The notes: a model not told the origin generated them from the letters alone. 64,000 nt of DNA from Bacteroidales bacterium (GCA_017645275.1 JAGCPH010000021.1:1-64000); one strand, 5' to 3'. Shown: positions 41,685 through 50,957, numbered from the stretch's first letter. Made by a program: numbers and translations.

Positions 41685-42347
41685 TTACTTTACTTTGAAT
41701 TTCAAGTATTTGATGGTCAATCCCTGCTTCAGCCACATCGACTCGTAATAGGTGCGGATCGTCTTCACTTCCAAATCGTCGTCGTTGGCGTAAAGGTCAT
41801 TATAGTTGTAAACTATAGGATAACCGGCCTCTTTCACAACATCCAAAGTGAATTCATAAAGCAAGTCGCTGTCAGTTTTGAGGTTGATATAGCTGTCGTT
41901 TTTCAAGAAAGTCTTGTATCGCTCAAGATAAATGGGTGCTGTCAGACGCTTGCGAGCTTTCAGAATCTGCGGATCCGGGAAGGTGATCCATATCTCGTCG
42001 ACCTCGTTCTCGCCGAAGAAATGCTCTATCAGCTCGATGCGTGTACGCACGAATGCCACGTTTTTCAGACCTTCCGCTATGCCCTGCTTCAGTCCGACCC
42101 ACATCCTCGCGCCCTTGATGTCAACACCTATATAGTTGACGTCAGGATGAGCCTTCGCCAAACCGATTGTGTACTCTCCTTTTCCGCAGCCCAGCTCAAG
42201 CACTATTGGGTTGTCGTTGCCGAAAAACTCATGCCAATGACCTTTCAGAGGAAAACCTTCACTCTTGATACGCTCGAATGAATACTCAAAAAGGTTGTCA
42301 AAAGTCTTGCATTCGGCAAAACGCTCGAGTTTGTTTTTCTTTCCCAC
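41685..42347 (-). CDS. trmB: tRNA (guanine-N7-)-methyltransferase
   Basis: Forms m7G46 in tRNA variable loops. SAM site PIVLELGCGKGEYTIGLA (about residue 48), VNYIGVDIKGARMW, and the TrmB signature DEIWITFPDPQILKARKRLT (about residue 118) are visible; the conserved C-terminal TDSDLLYEF follows. Length 220. The five-gene minus-strand group trmB, HU/SPOR, kdsB, kinase, lptG is closely spaced and may be one operon. Confidence 0.95.
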   Translation of the reverse strand: MGKKNKLERFAECKTFDNLFEYSFERIKSEGFPLKGHWHEFFGNDNPIVLELGCGKGEYTIGLAKAHPDVNYIGVDIKGARMWVGLKQGIAEGLKNVAFVRTRIELIEHFFGENEVDEIWITFPDPQILKARKRLTAPIYLERYKTFLKNDSYINLKTDSDLLYEFTLDVVKEAGYPIVYNYNDLYANDDDLEVKTIRTYYESMWLKQGLTIKYLKFKVK

Positions 42348-42352
42348 GACAA

Positions 42353-43405
42353 TTATTGTTTACGTAAGAGCCAAGCGGCTTGGTTATATTCTTTCTGTAT
42401 GATTTCCAATCGTTTTATGGCGATGTCATAACCCATCACCGTTTCGTATGCGATACGAATATTGCCTTTTCCGTTCTTAGGAAGAGCTATAGCATCGTTG
42501 AAGCCTTGTTTTTGAAACTTCTCCACGCACCTTTGGGCATCGACATCGCTTGTCAACGAGCTGCCAATGATGTAATAAATCCTGTTGTCTACAGGCTTAA
42601 CCGTTTCATAACCAATAGGTTCGATATATTTCACATCGCAATTACAATCCACTGTCGATGCTTTTATCGATTCCAGCACATCGACTTTTGCAAACTCGCG
42701 ACTTGCCATTGTCTCACCTAAATGCTTAGCAATAAACTCGTTAGGTGACGAATAGAAAAACGGGTTCCATGAGGCGAAGTTAGAATCTCTCTTGTCGGCG
42801 CCCCATCCGAGGAGCACAAGCGCCATGGCTATCATCATGGAATAAGCAGCTGCGCGGAACCACTTGTAGTTGCGGCTGTTCACGTGGTGCGGCTTGGTTC
42901 CGCTCTCCTCCTCGTGCACGGTAATCAAGGTGTTTTTCGCCTTCTGCTCGCTCGCCATCTGATGCGCGATCTTCTGATATGTCTCTTTTCTGTATACAGG
43001 CTGTGCCTTGATTGTGGTCAAGCCAAACGAATCTCCCAAGAGATTCATGTCGTCATCGAAACGGATGATATAATTTCTGTCAGAGACCTTTGTCAGCACA
43101 CCCATCCCGTCGAGACGCAGAGCGCCGCTGACCTCAAGCACCGCCAGGCTGTGCATAGCGAATTCATGGACCATCTCCGCCACCTTGGTAGTCATGATAC
43201 CCATACGTTTCGCCATGTATTCTATCAACAAGCCGTCATCAGTGACAAGCTGTCCGTTGAACGCCACTTCTTTCGAAGGCGGTGTCAGCCTATGGGTAAC
43301 GTAATCGAGTGAGGCAGGCGTCTCCTTGGTGATAAACGCCCCCAACCCCGGCACAATCACGCACTCGTGGTCTAACAATAACTCCGATAAATATTTGGTT
43401 ATCAT
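42353..43405 (-). CDS. HU-CCDC81-like and SPOR-domain protein
   Basis: A 350-residue probable inner-membrane protein. The N-terminus (YLSELLLDHECVIVPGLGAF, then LTPPSKEVAFNGQLVTDDGLL) is the bacterial HU-CCDC81 domain seen in Bacteroidota, duplicated by about residue 115. A single membrane helix (AAAYSMMIAMALVLLGWGA, about residue 190) places the C-terminal part in the periplasm, where RIYYIIGSSLTSDVDAQRCV through GYDIAIKRLEII (about residues 268-340) looks like a SPOR peptidoglycan-binding domain. By composition it may link the nucleoid or cytoplasm to septal glycan. Its stop overlaps the kdsB... gene order as ATGA at 43402-43405, with kdsB upstream. Confidence 0.82.
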   Translation of the reverse strand: MITKYLSELLLDHECVIVPGLGAFITKETPASLDYVTHRLTPPSKEVAFNGQLVTDDGLLIEYMAKRMGIMTTKVAEMVHEFAMHSLAVLEVSGALRLDGMGVLTKVSDRNYIIRFDDDMNLLGDSFGLTTIKAQPVYRKETYQKIAHQMASEQKAKNTLITVHEEESGTKPHHVNSRNYKWFRAAAYSMMIAMALVLLGWGADKRDSNFASWNPFFYSSPNEFIAKHLGETMASREFAKVDVLESIKASTVDCNCDVKYIEPIGYETVKPVDNRIYYIIGSSLTSDVDAQRCVEKFQKQGFNDAIALPKNGKGNIRIAYETVMGYDIAIKRLEIIQKEYNQAAWLLRKQ

Positions 43406-44127
43406 TCAGTAAATATTTTTTCTATTTTGATAATATCTTCCGGCACATCCACCGAATAGCTTTCAAATTCCGTGACTCCCATTCGCACCGTGTAGCCGTT
43501 TTCAAGCCAACGCAGTTGCTCCAGCGACTCCGCCAGCTCCAGTCCCGACTGCGGAAGCGCCGAAACCTCCCTCAAGACATCAGTCTTATATGCATAAATG
43601 CCGATGTGCTTATAAAACTCACGCTCTACCTGATTTCTCAGATATGGGATGGCGAACCTGCTGAAATACAACGCTTTACCATTTTTATCAAACACCACCT
43701 TCACTGCATTGGGACTCTTCAGCTCATCTTCATCATGAATCGGCTTACACAACGATGCCAAAGGCGTGTCCTTGTCTGAAATCAGCCCCGCTATCTGATT
43801 GATTTGCAGTGGGTTGATATACGGCTCATCGCCTTGTATATTTATCACTGCATCGAAGCCAGCGCCTATCTTGTCGACCACCTCGCGACATCTGTCGGTG
43901 CCGCTCTTATGGTTTGTCGACGTCATCACAGCCTTGCCACCGAACCCGACCACAGCGTTGAAGATGCGCTCATCATCAGTAGCCACAACCACTTCCGAGA
44001 GTTTGTCGGCTTTCTTCGCCTGCTCATACACCCTCTGAATCATCATCTTTCCGTTGATGAGTGCTAACGGCTTGCCCTCGAAACGTGTCGAGCCATATCG
44101 TGCCGGTATAATACCTAATATCTTCAT
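43402..44127 (-). CDS. kdsB: 3-deoxy-manno-octulosonate cytidylyltransferase
   Basis: Activates Kdo as CMP-Kdo for lipopolysaccharide inner-core synthesis. IIPARYGSTRFEGKPLALING at the N-terminus is the nucleotide-binding signature (RYGSTRxxGKPL), with VVVATDDERI, NIQGDEPYI (metal-binding Asp, about residue 98) and the later HIGIYAYKTDVL. Length 241 is typical. It implies a Kdo-containing lipopolysaccharide in this organism. Confidence 0.96.
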   Translation of the reverse strand: MKILGIIPARYGSTRFEGKPLALINGKMMIQRVYEQAKKADKLSEVVVATDDERIFNAVVGFGGKAVMTSTNHKSGTDRCREVVDKIGAGFDAVINIQGDEPYINPLQINQIAGLISDKDTPLASLCKPIHDEDELKSPNAVKVVFDKNGKALYFSRFAIPYLRNQVEREFYKHIGIYAYKTDVLREVSALPQSGLELAESLEQLRWLENGYTVRMGVTEFESYSVDVPEDIIKIEKIFTE

Positions 44128-44129
44128 AA

Positions 44130-44741
44130 TCAGAACAATCCGTTTAATGATGCGTTGATGTCGTCAATCACGAGACTCAAATCCTCTGGTTTCTCCAAAT
44201 CGATATTGTCGCTCTCGATAATCAGCAGTTTTCCCTTGTTATAGTTGGCAATCCAATTCTCATAGCGTTTGTTCAGGGCTTTCAGGTAATCCAGACGTAT
44301 CGACTGCTCGTAGTCACGGTTGCGTTTCTGAATCTGACGCACTAATGTCGGGACGCTGGCACGCAGATATATCAACAAATCCGGAGCCTGGAGGAATGAG
44401 CTCATAAGTTCGAAAAGTGCCTGATAATTCTCGTAGTCGCGAGTTTCCATCAGACCCATATCATAAAGGTTTGCCGCGAAGATATATGCATCTTCGTATA
44501 TCGTGCGGTCCTGGATGATGTTGTCGCCACTCTTTCGAATTTCCATCACCTGACGGAAACGGCTGTTCAAGAAATATATCTGCAGATTAAACGACCAGCG
44601 CTTCATATCTTCATAAAAACTCTCCAGATATGGATTGTTGTCGACCTCCTCAAAATGAGGCTTCCATCCGAAATGCTTTGATAACAAACGAGTTAACGTC
44701 GTCTTACCAGAGCCAATATTTCCTGCTATAGCAATATGCAT
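44130..44741 (-). CDS. Deoxynucleoside kinase
   Basis: Salvage kinase of the dCK/dGK family phosphorylating deoxynucleosides. P-loop IAGNIGSGKTTLTRLL at the N-terminus, the substrate-site EEVDNNPYLESFYEDM (about residue 36), the catalytic DRTIYEDAYIFA (about residue 78) in place of the family DRS, and YLRASVPTLVRQIQKRNRDYEQS lid (about residue 127) are visible. Which deoxynucleoside is preferred cannot be told. It lies 2 bases before kdsB. Confidence 0.92.
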   Translation of the reverse strand: MHIAIAGNIGSGKTTLTRLLSKHFGWKPHFEEVDNNPYLESFYEDMKRWSFNLQIYFLNSRFRQVMEIRKSGDNIIQDRTIYEDAYIFAANLYDMGLMETRDYENYQALFELMSSFLQAPDLLIYLRASVPTLVRQIQKRNRDYEQSIRLDYLKALNKRYENWIANYNKGKLLIIESDNIDLEKPEDLSLVIDDINASLNGLF

Positions 44742-44805
44742 AATACACCAAATTTTTCGCTAAAATACGAAAAATTTTTGATTAAATGACAATTGTTGAA
44801 AAAAA

Positions 44806-45879
44806 TTATTTCGGCGCTTTTACGACAAAATAGATTCCTATTGTCGCAAAAATGATATTCGGGAGCCACCCTGCCATAAACGGCGAGATAACGCTGGAGA
44901 TAGCAAAAACTCTGAAAAACTCCAGGAAAAGTATGTACGCAAACGCTATCGTGATGCCTATTCCAAGATTCAGTCCCATACCTCCTCTTGTCTTACGGCT
45001 CGACAACGCCGCACCGATAATCGTAAGAATGATAATAGCCGCCGGCGACGCCAACCGTTTGTGTTTCTCGATCTCATATGGCAAGATATTATCTGCACCT
45101 TTGGCATGCTGTTCGGCGATATACCTGTTCAACTCGATAAGATTCATCTCCTCAAAGTCCTCCTTGACGAAATAAAAATACGCAGGCTTCATGTTAAGCG
45201 TGGTATCCAGAACCTTGCCTTTAACAAGATACTCCTCGGGTTTGAAATAATGTTCCACATAATTGAAAATCGCCCATCTGTCATGCAAAGTGTCGTAAAC
45301 GATCTTATCGGAACTCAATTTATATTCAAGTTCATGATTATCAAACTTCTCCAACGTAAATTTATAACCCGTCATGCGCTTCATATCGTAGCTCGACATA
45401 TAGGCATACGTCCCTTTTTCAATCTGCACATGGATATTCGAACCCGAGCTCTTCATAAGGTTTTCCATATACTGGTTTTTGAACGTCCTTCGCACCGTAT
45501 CCATCCTGGGAATCAAGAAGTTACCGAGATAAAACGAGCCTCCGGCGAGCAACAGTGCCCCCATCATATACGGCCACAACAGCCTTCTGAAACTGATGCC
45601 GCTGCTGAGTATAGCGATGATTTCAGTATGCCCCGCCATCTTCGAAGTGAAGAAAATCACCGAAATGAACGTAAACAGGTATATGAACAAATTAATAAAA
45701 TAAGGTATAAACGGGATGTAAAAATGAAACACCACCTCATAAAGCGAGGCGTGGTTTTTGATGAAGCTGTCGACGTTTTCCGACACGTCGAACACTATCA
45801 CCACGACAATGAGCAGACTGATGGCAAAGAAGAATGTGCCAATGAATTTTTTAAAAATATACCAGTCTAACTTTTTCAT
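44806..45879 (-). CDS. LptF/LptG-family permease (YjgP/YjgQ)
   Basis: Inner-membrane component of the lipopolysaccharide export ABC system. MKKLDWYIFKKFIGTFFFAI is the typical N-terminus, followed by three membrane helices including GHTEIIAILSSGISFRRLL (the coupling region to LptB), a periplasmic jelly-roll-like domain (about residues 115-265) and three further helices (from RLASPAAIIILTIIGAALS to the end). Whether it is LptF or LptG is not decidable; LptG-like is favoured by the short N-terminus. ATG 45879 is preferred to a TTG six bases earlier. Length 357. Next to kdsB in the LPS context. Confidence 0.9.
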   Translation of the reverse strand: MKKLDWYIFKKFIGTFFFAISLLIVVVIVFDVSENVDSFIKNHASLYEVVFHFYIPFIPYFINLFIYLFTFISVIFFTSKMAGHTEIIAILSSGISFRRLLWPYMMGALLLAGGSFYLGNFLIPRMDTVRRTFKNQYMENLMKSSGSNIHVQIEKGTYAYMSSYDMKRMTGYKFTLEKFDNHELEYKLSSDKIVYDTLHDRWAIFNYVEHYFKPEEYLVKGKVLDTTLNMKPAYFYFVKEDFEEMNLIELNRYIAEQHAKGADNILPYEIEKHKRLASPAAIIILTIIGAALSSRKTRGGMGLNLGIGITIAFAYILFLEFFRVFAISSVISPFMAGWLPNIIFATIGIYFVVKAPK

Positions 45880-45897
45880 TGTCAATATTTTACAAAT

Positions 45898-47031
45898 TTA
45901 CGAAATACGATTCGTCACTTTCGGAAGCATCATGTCGCGCCACTCAGTGAAGTCTCCCTCGATGATGTGTTTGCGTGCCTCTTTCACGAGCCAGAGATAG
46001 AATCCGAGGTTATGCACCGTGGCAATCATCGGGCCGAGGATCTCTTTCGAGATTATCAGATGGCGCAGGTATGCCTTCGAATACTGTTTATCAACAAAAA
46101 CCGTGCCATTCTCGTCAAGAGGCGAAAAATCATATTTCCAACGCTCGTTTTTGATGTTTATTATGCCTTCCGAAGTGAAAAGCATGCCGTTGCGGCCGTT
46201 TCTGGTAGGCATCACGCAGTCGAACATGTCGACGCCGCGTGAGATAGCCTCCAAGATATTGGCCGGAGTGCCCACTCCCATCAGATAACGAGGCTTGTCT
46301 TTCGGCAAGATGGCGTTCACAATCTCAATCATCTCGTACATCACCTCGGTGGGCTCGCCAACAGCCAGTCCGCCGATGGCATGGCCGTCACAGTTTTTGG
46401 AAGCGATAAACTCCGCCGATTCCTCACGCAGATCACGGTAAGTGCAGCCTTGCACAATAGGGAACAGCGACTGATAATAACCGTACTGCGGCTCAGTCTC
46501 GTTGAAACGTTTCACACAGCGGTCAAGCCAGCGGTGCGTGCGGCCCATCGCCTCCTTGGCATATTTATAGTCGGAAGTACCTGGTGCACATTCATCGAAA
46601 GCCATCATGATGTCGGCACCAATGGTGCGTTCGATGTCCATCACTCGTTCAGGGGTGAAAAGATGCTTCGAGCCGTCAATATGTGAGCGGAACTCCACGC
46701 CTTCCTCCTTCATCTTTCGGATATCCGTCAACGAGAAGACTTGGAAGCCGCCGCTATCGGTGAGTATCGGATGATGCCAGCCGTTAAACTGATGCAGGCC
46801 ACCGCATTCGTGCAGCACATCCAAGCCCGGACGCAGATAGAGATGATACGTATTCCCCAGTATTATTTGGGCTTTTATCTCGTCTTCCAAATCACGGATA
46901 TGCGTGGCTTTGACGCTTCCCACAGTACCCACAGGCATGAAAATCGGGGTCTCAATGTCACCATGGTCAGTGGTCAGGATACCTGCACGCGCATTGCTTT
47001 TCGCATCGTTTTTTATTAAACTGTACTTCAT
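45898..47031 (-). CDS. tgt: Queuine tRNA-ribosyltransferase
   Basis: Exchanges guanine 34 for preQ1 in tRNAs with GUN anticodons. Signatures: GTVGSVKATHIRDL, NTYHLYLRPG, the nucleophile region HPILTDSGGFQVFSL (about residue 87), GADIMMAFDECAPG (substrate Asp, about residue 140), GGLAVGEPTEVMYEM, and MGVGTPANILEAISRGVDMFDCVMPTRNGRNG (given here as positions about 258-290; catalytic Asp in FDCVMPTRNGR). The final zinc site is visible in part. Length 377 is normal. Promoter TATTTTTGC lies at 47045-47053, just inside the repeat element. Confidence 0.95.
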   Translation of the reverse strand: MKYSLIKNDAKSNARAGILTTDHGDIETPIFMPVGTVGSVKATHIRDLEDEIKAQIILGNTYHLYLRPGLDVLHECGGLHQFNGWHHPILTDSGGFQVFSLTDIRKMKEEGVEFRSHIDGSKHLFTPERVMDIERTIGADIMMAFDECAPGTSDYKYAKEAMGRTHRWLDRCVKRFNETEPQYGYYQSLFPIVQGCTYRDLREESAEFIASKNCDGHAIGGLAVGEPTEVMYEMIEIVNAILPKDKPRYLMGVGTPANILEAISRGVDMFDCVMPTRNGRNGMLFTSEGIINIKNERWKYDFSPLDENGTVFVDKQYSKAYLRHLIISKEILGPMIATVHNLGFYLWLVKEARKHIIEGDFTEWRDMMLPKVTNRIS

Positions 47032-47044
47032 TCCAAAAATTTGT

Positions 47045-47053
47045 GCAAAAATA
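47045..47053 (-). promoter_or_regulatory. Promoter -7 box for tgt
   Basis: The minus strand reads TATTTTTGC, 13 bases before ATG 47031 and 20 bases from the hairpin element. Confidence 0.65.
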
Positions 47054-47073
47054 CAAATAATTTTGATTAATCT

Positions 47074-47150
47074 ATATTTTTAATACCATTCTCGAAATAC
47101 TCTCAGTACCCTGTGGTAAGTCGTATTTCTGCGAATGACATTAAAAATAT
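47074..47150. repeat. Hairpin element with covarying stem, copy 2
   Basis: Same length (77 bp) and the identical 22-nt loop as copy 1, in reverse orientation. Outer arms 47074-47091 and 47133-47150 pair with two mismatches. The middle stem is GAAATAC (47094-47100)/GTATTTC (47123-47129), differing from copy 1 at three pairs that all remain complementary. It lies between the divergent promoters of tgt and the GT2 gene. Confidence 0.85.
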
Positions 47151-47195
47151 CAAAAAAAACTAATGGCCAATATCCAATAGCTAATGGCTTTTTAT

Positions 47196-47204
47196 TACCT
47201 TTGC
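47196..47204 (+). promoter_or_regulatory. Promoter -7 box for the GT2 gene
   Basis: TACCTTTGC, 21 bases before ATG 47226. Upstream lies a short run of TAATGGCCAATAT/CTAATGGC low-complexity units (47161-47188). Confidence 0.65.
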
Positions 47205-47225
47205 AAATTGTAAATATTGAATGCC

Positions 47226-48395
47226 ATGAATATTGAGTTTAATTATAACTCCTTGAGTTTCATTATATTATGCATTTTCGGCCTAATGTGGCTGATTCAG
47301 ATGTGCTACTTCTGGGGCCTTTTTAGCCGTTTGGCGTTTTTCAATAAGAAAAAATACGACAACGACAAGCCGAAATACGAGCCGGTTTCAGTAATCGTAT
47401 GTGCCAAGGACGCTTACGAGTATCTCATCGAGCTCGTGCCGAGGATTTTGTCGCAGGATTACCCTGATTTTGAACTCGTTATCGTCAACGACTGCTCTAC
47501 TGATGAGACCACCGACTATCTGAAGGCGCTCGTCGACCAACGTCCAGACATCAACGTGGTGTCGCTCACCCAGAGCCTCAACTTCTTCCATGGTAAGAAA
47601 TTTCCTCTCAGCATGGGCATAAAATCGGCGAAACACGACCTTCTGCTTTTGACCGACGCCGACTGTCTGCCCGAGAACGACCAGTGGATCAAAGGTATGG
47701 TTGGCGCATACAAAAACGGCACCGAAGTGGTGCTCGGATACAGTCCATATTTCACACGTAAAGGCCTGCTAAACAAGCTGATACGCTTCGACACGCTGTA
47801 CACCGCCATCCAATATCTCTCGATGGCACTGGCGAAGATGCCGTACATGGGTGTGGGTCGAAATCTGTCATACCGCCGCGAGCTTTTCTACAAAAACAAA
47901 GGCTTTACCTCACATTACACAATCCCATCAGGCGACGACGACATCTTCGTGAGCCAGGTGGCAAACAAACACAACACACGCATCTTCATCGACCCGGAAT
48001 GCCGTGTGGAGTCAGAGCCGAAACACACTTTTAGCAGCTGGATCAGACAGAAACGCCGTCACTACTCAACCGCCAACATGTACAAACGCTCCACAAACAT
48101 CATCTTAGGCATGCTTCTGTCGAGCCGACTGTTTTACTACGCATCAGCCGTAACACTGTTCTGCCTTCCCGAAGCGTTTGTATGCAACACAGGATGTCCG
48201 CTTTATTATGTGGCAATAGGCGGATTCATGCTTCTGCATGGCATCAGCATGGACTGGATTTACATAAAATCAGCTAAACAATTGGGAGAGAAGAACTTAG
48301 GATTATTCTTCACACCTGTTTACGATGTCTTTTTCACGCTTTTCACCACTATATTGGGCATCAGAAACACTTTCTTTAAGCCCAAAGGTTGGTGA
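47226..48395 (+). CDS. Family 2 glycosyltransferase, membrane-bound
   Basis: Probable processive or single-step GT2 enzyme at the inner membrane. One N-terminal membrane helix (FIILCIFGLMWLIQMCYFWG), then the GT-A domain: VSVIVCAKDAYEYLIELVP, DFELVIVNDCSTDETTD (nucleotide Asp) and LLLTDADCLPENDQW (the DxD-type metal site, about residue 148). GDDDIFVSQV and RQKRRHYSTANMYKRS supply the acceptor-site ED-like and RRH motifs. Three C-terminal helices follow (from about residue 290). ATG 47226 (389 residues) is used because upstream TTG 47219-type starts lack support. Substrate unknown. Confidence 0.88.
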   Translation: MNIEFNYNSLSFIILCIFGLMWLIQMCYFWGLFSRLAFFNKKKYDNDKPKYEPVSVIVCAKDAYEYLIELVPRILSQDYPDFELVIVNDCSTDETTDYLKALVDQRPDINVVSLTQSLNFFHGKKFPLSMGIKSAKHDLLLLTDADCLPENDQWIKGMVGAYKNGTEVVLGYSPYFTRKGLLNKLIRFDTLYTAIQYLSMALAKMPYMGVGRNLSYRRELFYKNKGFTSHYTIPSGDDDIFVSQVANKHNTRIFIDPECRVESEPKHTFSSWIRQKRRHYSTANMYKRSTNIILGMLLSSRLFYYASAVTLFCLPEAFVCNTGCPLYYVAIGGFMLLHGISMDWIYIKSAKQLGEKNLGLFFTPVYDVFFTLFTTILGIRNTFFKPKGW

Positions 48396-48406
48396 TTTTC
48401 AATTGG

Positions 48407-50911
48407 TTATTTTACCACTTTGCGTGTAACGCCGTTCACTTTCACGAAATAGATGCCTCTACCCCATTCCGAAGTGTTCAGAATCATCTCGTTTTGTGCT
48501 TCTGTTGATATGATCTTCTGCCCTAAGGAATTGAAAACCTCTATCTTGATATTTCCTTCCTTTACAATAATCAATTGATTATCAATAGGATTAGGATATA
48601 CTTCAAATTCACTCTCCGAAACTTCATCAGCCAAGTCATAATACTGGTTTTCGATGGCTCCGATGTCGATTCTACCATCAACTATACGAGGATTTCCGAG
48701 GTAATCGGGATCGACGATGCCTTGGACCGAATTGTCGCCGGCATTGACGCAGACAGATGTCCTGTCGATTGCAAAATCACCGTCATCAGGGTTTGTAAAA
48801 CGCGGATAATTACCCGAATCAGTGCCATCGTTCTGTGCTGCGAGATTTATATTGTTTGTCCCGCTATAGCCACCTTGTACTGCGCAATAGCTGTAATCCG
48901 ACAATCCCATAATTTGATTTGAGGTGCCGTTTTTGTTATTTCCCCAGAAAATGCTATTGTAAATCTTGCTGTTATGTGTCTCGTTATACATCGCGCCGCC
49001 GTTTTCCGTCACGTTGTTGTTCACCAGATCGCAGTTTATCATGGTGATCTTACCTTTATTATATATAGCGCCGCCGAGTTTAGCATTGTTGTTGTCGAAA
49101 ATAGTGTTCACCAACTTGCTGTCTTTGTTGGCATAGATATAATAAGCGCCGCCTTTGGTATTGGCTGTATTGTTGGTGAAACGGCAGTTTTCTATAGTAG
49201 CTCCAATCATATCGCAGAGTGCGCCGCCCATTGAGCTGTTGTTGCCTTCAAACAAACAATTAACGAGCCGCACCGATGAGTTGTTGTAATATGCCGAGAT
49301 GATGTAAACACCACCACCGAAGCCATTAGAATTGTTATTCAATATCTTACAGTTCGAAAGACGCGTATTTCCTCCAATACATGCGCCAGCACCGGAGCCA
49401 GCAAAACCGTTCTGGATGGTGAATCCGTCCCAAACAGCCGTCTCCGTGTTGGAGATGTTGTCAACTTGATAAAGCACGCAGCGTTGGTTTTGTCCGTCAA
49501 GGATGGTCGGATTGGCATCAAAATCACGGTCGTCAAGGTTGAAATCAGGAGTTTCGTTGCCGGCAAAACCGCCATAAACATTGTTGCGTTTGTAAATTAT
49601 GAATGCTCCTTTGTCATTGTTCATGTCACCGTAATATGTGCCCGACTTCACCCAAATCTTTTTCGAAACATCAGTTGACAAAGCCGATGCATATTCGAGA
49701 TAATTTGTAGCGTTAGCCCACGAAGAACCATCGCCAGTGCCGTCGGAAGCCACATAGATGATGCCATTACTATCGGAATTAATCTCTAATGGCTTGATAT
49801 TCATCACGATAGCTTCGTTGTTATGGTATCCCGCCACATCATTGATGCTGTAATAATCGTTGCCCGAGCCACTCCATCCAAGGTTAAAACTGAAATAATC
49901 ATAGGCATCGTAGCCGTCGCAAACGATAGCATGACCGCCGCCAGAGTCGCTGGTACCTGAAAAATACACAGGTTGTGATTTGTCGAGTTCGCTCTTTAAG
50001 AGCGCAATCCATTCATCTTCAGAATATTGCGTACGTTCTTTATAAACAGCGGCGCAATATCCGAAATATTTACGCATAGCAGTCTCTACATCTTTAGAAT
50101 AGGCTCCGCTGGAATTGGGGCCGAAGTTCATGTCGACACTCACACCACATTGATACATTAACATAGCCACGGCTTTAGCCTCATCATTGGCCTGCCAGCC
50201 TAGCTCAACAGGCATGATATCCCAGTCGTAGTTCGTCTCGCCGAAATTCGCCGACAGCACTCCATATGTGCTGTGGGTGTACGAATGTGATCCGTGACCG
50301 TGTACAGGATGATCCCAATATTTCATGATCTGTGCCATGGCACATGCCACACAGCCTGCATAACAGTGGTTACCATTCCAATAATTGTTGCATTCCGGAG
50401 CATAATAATTATATGGATAATCCTGATTCCACAATGTCTGGATGAGAGGCTCAACGGTATTTGTGTTTCGTACAGATGGCAACTCATTGTTCTCCAACAA
50501 CTTCCATTCGTTTTCCACATCATTATTCATCAAAATGCCTCGTTCTTCACAATAATCGACGTTTTTACTATAATTATTGATGAAATACCAAGCGGTTTCA
50601 GGGATTTCGCCATCATAACTGTTTCGCAATGAATAAGCAAGAACAGGTTTCATATATTTAGAGGCTGACACAATCACAAAGCCTCCGCCTTCTACATTAT
50701 AGATATAAAGATTGGCCTGTCCGTCAGCGCCGTTTTCCGTATGGAAAAGATTCAGTCGGACATCTGATTTTCCCATCTTATTTGAGATAAAATTAGAACC
50801 AATCTGTCTTGCAAACGATTCATTTACAAACGTTTGAGCAAACGCTGCATTCGACAAAAACAGAATTGCGGCAAGCGCGATAATTACCTTATGAAAATAT
50901 TTTTTATTCAT
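48407..50911 (-). CDS. Secreted C10-family cysteine peptidase with right-handed beta-helix region and T9SS sorting domain
   Basis: An 834-residue surface or secreted protease. Signal peptide to about residue 26; a propeptide-like region (TFVNESFARQIGSNFIS, then FVIVSASKYMKPVLAYS); the C10 catalytic domain with the Cys in CYAGCVACAMAQIMKYW (about residue 188) and His in GGGHAIVCDGYDAYDYF (about residue 327). A pectate-lyase-like beta-helix region follows from IIYVASDGTGDGSSWANAT (about residue 395), with many NNNS/GGGVY coils. The end, FEVYPNPIDNQLIIVKEG to GIYFVKVNGVTRKVVK, is a type A T9SS sorting domain. Relatives are SpeB and Porphyromonas PrtT-like/interpain peptidases. Substrate unknown. 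Confidence 0.9.
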   Translation of the reverse strand: MNKKYFHKVIIALAAILFLSNAAFAQTFVNESFARQIGSNFISNKMGKSDVRLNLFHTENGADGQANLYIYNVEGGGFVIVSASKYMKPVLAYSLRNSYDGEIPETAWYFINNYSKNVDYCEERGILMNNDVENEWKLLENNELPSVRNTNTVEPLIQTLWNQDYPYNYYAPECNNYWNGNHCYAGCVACAMAQIMKYWDHPVHGHGSHSYTHSTYGVLSANFGETNYDWDIMPVELGWQANDEAKAVAMLMYQCGVSVDMNFGPNSSGAYSKDVETAMRKYFGYCAAVYKERTQYSEDEWIALLKSELDKSQPVYFSGTSDSGGGHAIVCDGYDAYDYFSFNLGWSGSGNDYYSINDVAGYHNNEAIVMNIKPLEINSDSNGIIYVASDGTGDGSSWANATNYLEYASALSTDVSKKIWVKSGTYYGDMNNDKGAFIIYKRNNVYGGFAGNETPDFNLDDRDFDANPTILDGQNQRCVLYQVDNISNTETAVWDGFTIQNGFAGSGAGACIGGNTRLSNCKILNNNSNGFGGGVYIISAYYNNSSVRLVNCLFEGNNSSMGGALCDMIGATIENCRFTNNTANTKGGAYYIYANKDSKLVNTIFDNNNAKLGGAIYNKGKITMINCDLVNNNVTENGGAMYNETHNSKIYNSIFWGNNKNGTSNQIMGLSDYSYCAVQGGYSGTNNINLAAQNDGTDSGNYPRFTNPDDGDFAIDRTSVCVNAGDNSVQGIVDPDYLGNPRIVDGRIDIGAIENQYYDLADEVSESEFEVYPNPIDNQLIIVKEGNIKIEVFNSLGQKIISTEAQNEMILNTSEWGRGIYFVKVNGVTRKVVK

Positions 50912-50930
50912 TTTTTGTTAATTTGATGCT

Positions 50931-50939
50931 GCAAAGATA
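50931..50939 (-). promoter_or_regulatory. Promoter -7 box for the C10 peptidase
   Basis: The minus strand reads TATCTTTGC, 19 bases before ATG 50911. Confidence 0.65.
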
Positions 50940-50948
50940 TAAATTTAT

Positions 50949-50957
50949 TATATTTGC
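50949..50957 (+). promoter_or_regulatory. Promoter -7 box for hutU
   Basis: TATATTTGC, 43 bases before ATG 51001; it is only 9 bases from the divergent peptidase promoter, so the two may interfere. Confidence 0.55.

Noticed and set aside
40913-47150. Composite transposon bounded by the two 77-bp elements
   Set aside because: The elements are in inverted orientation around housekeeping genes (pcm, trmB, kdsB, tgt), with no transposase between them.
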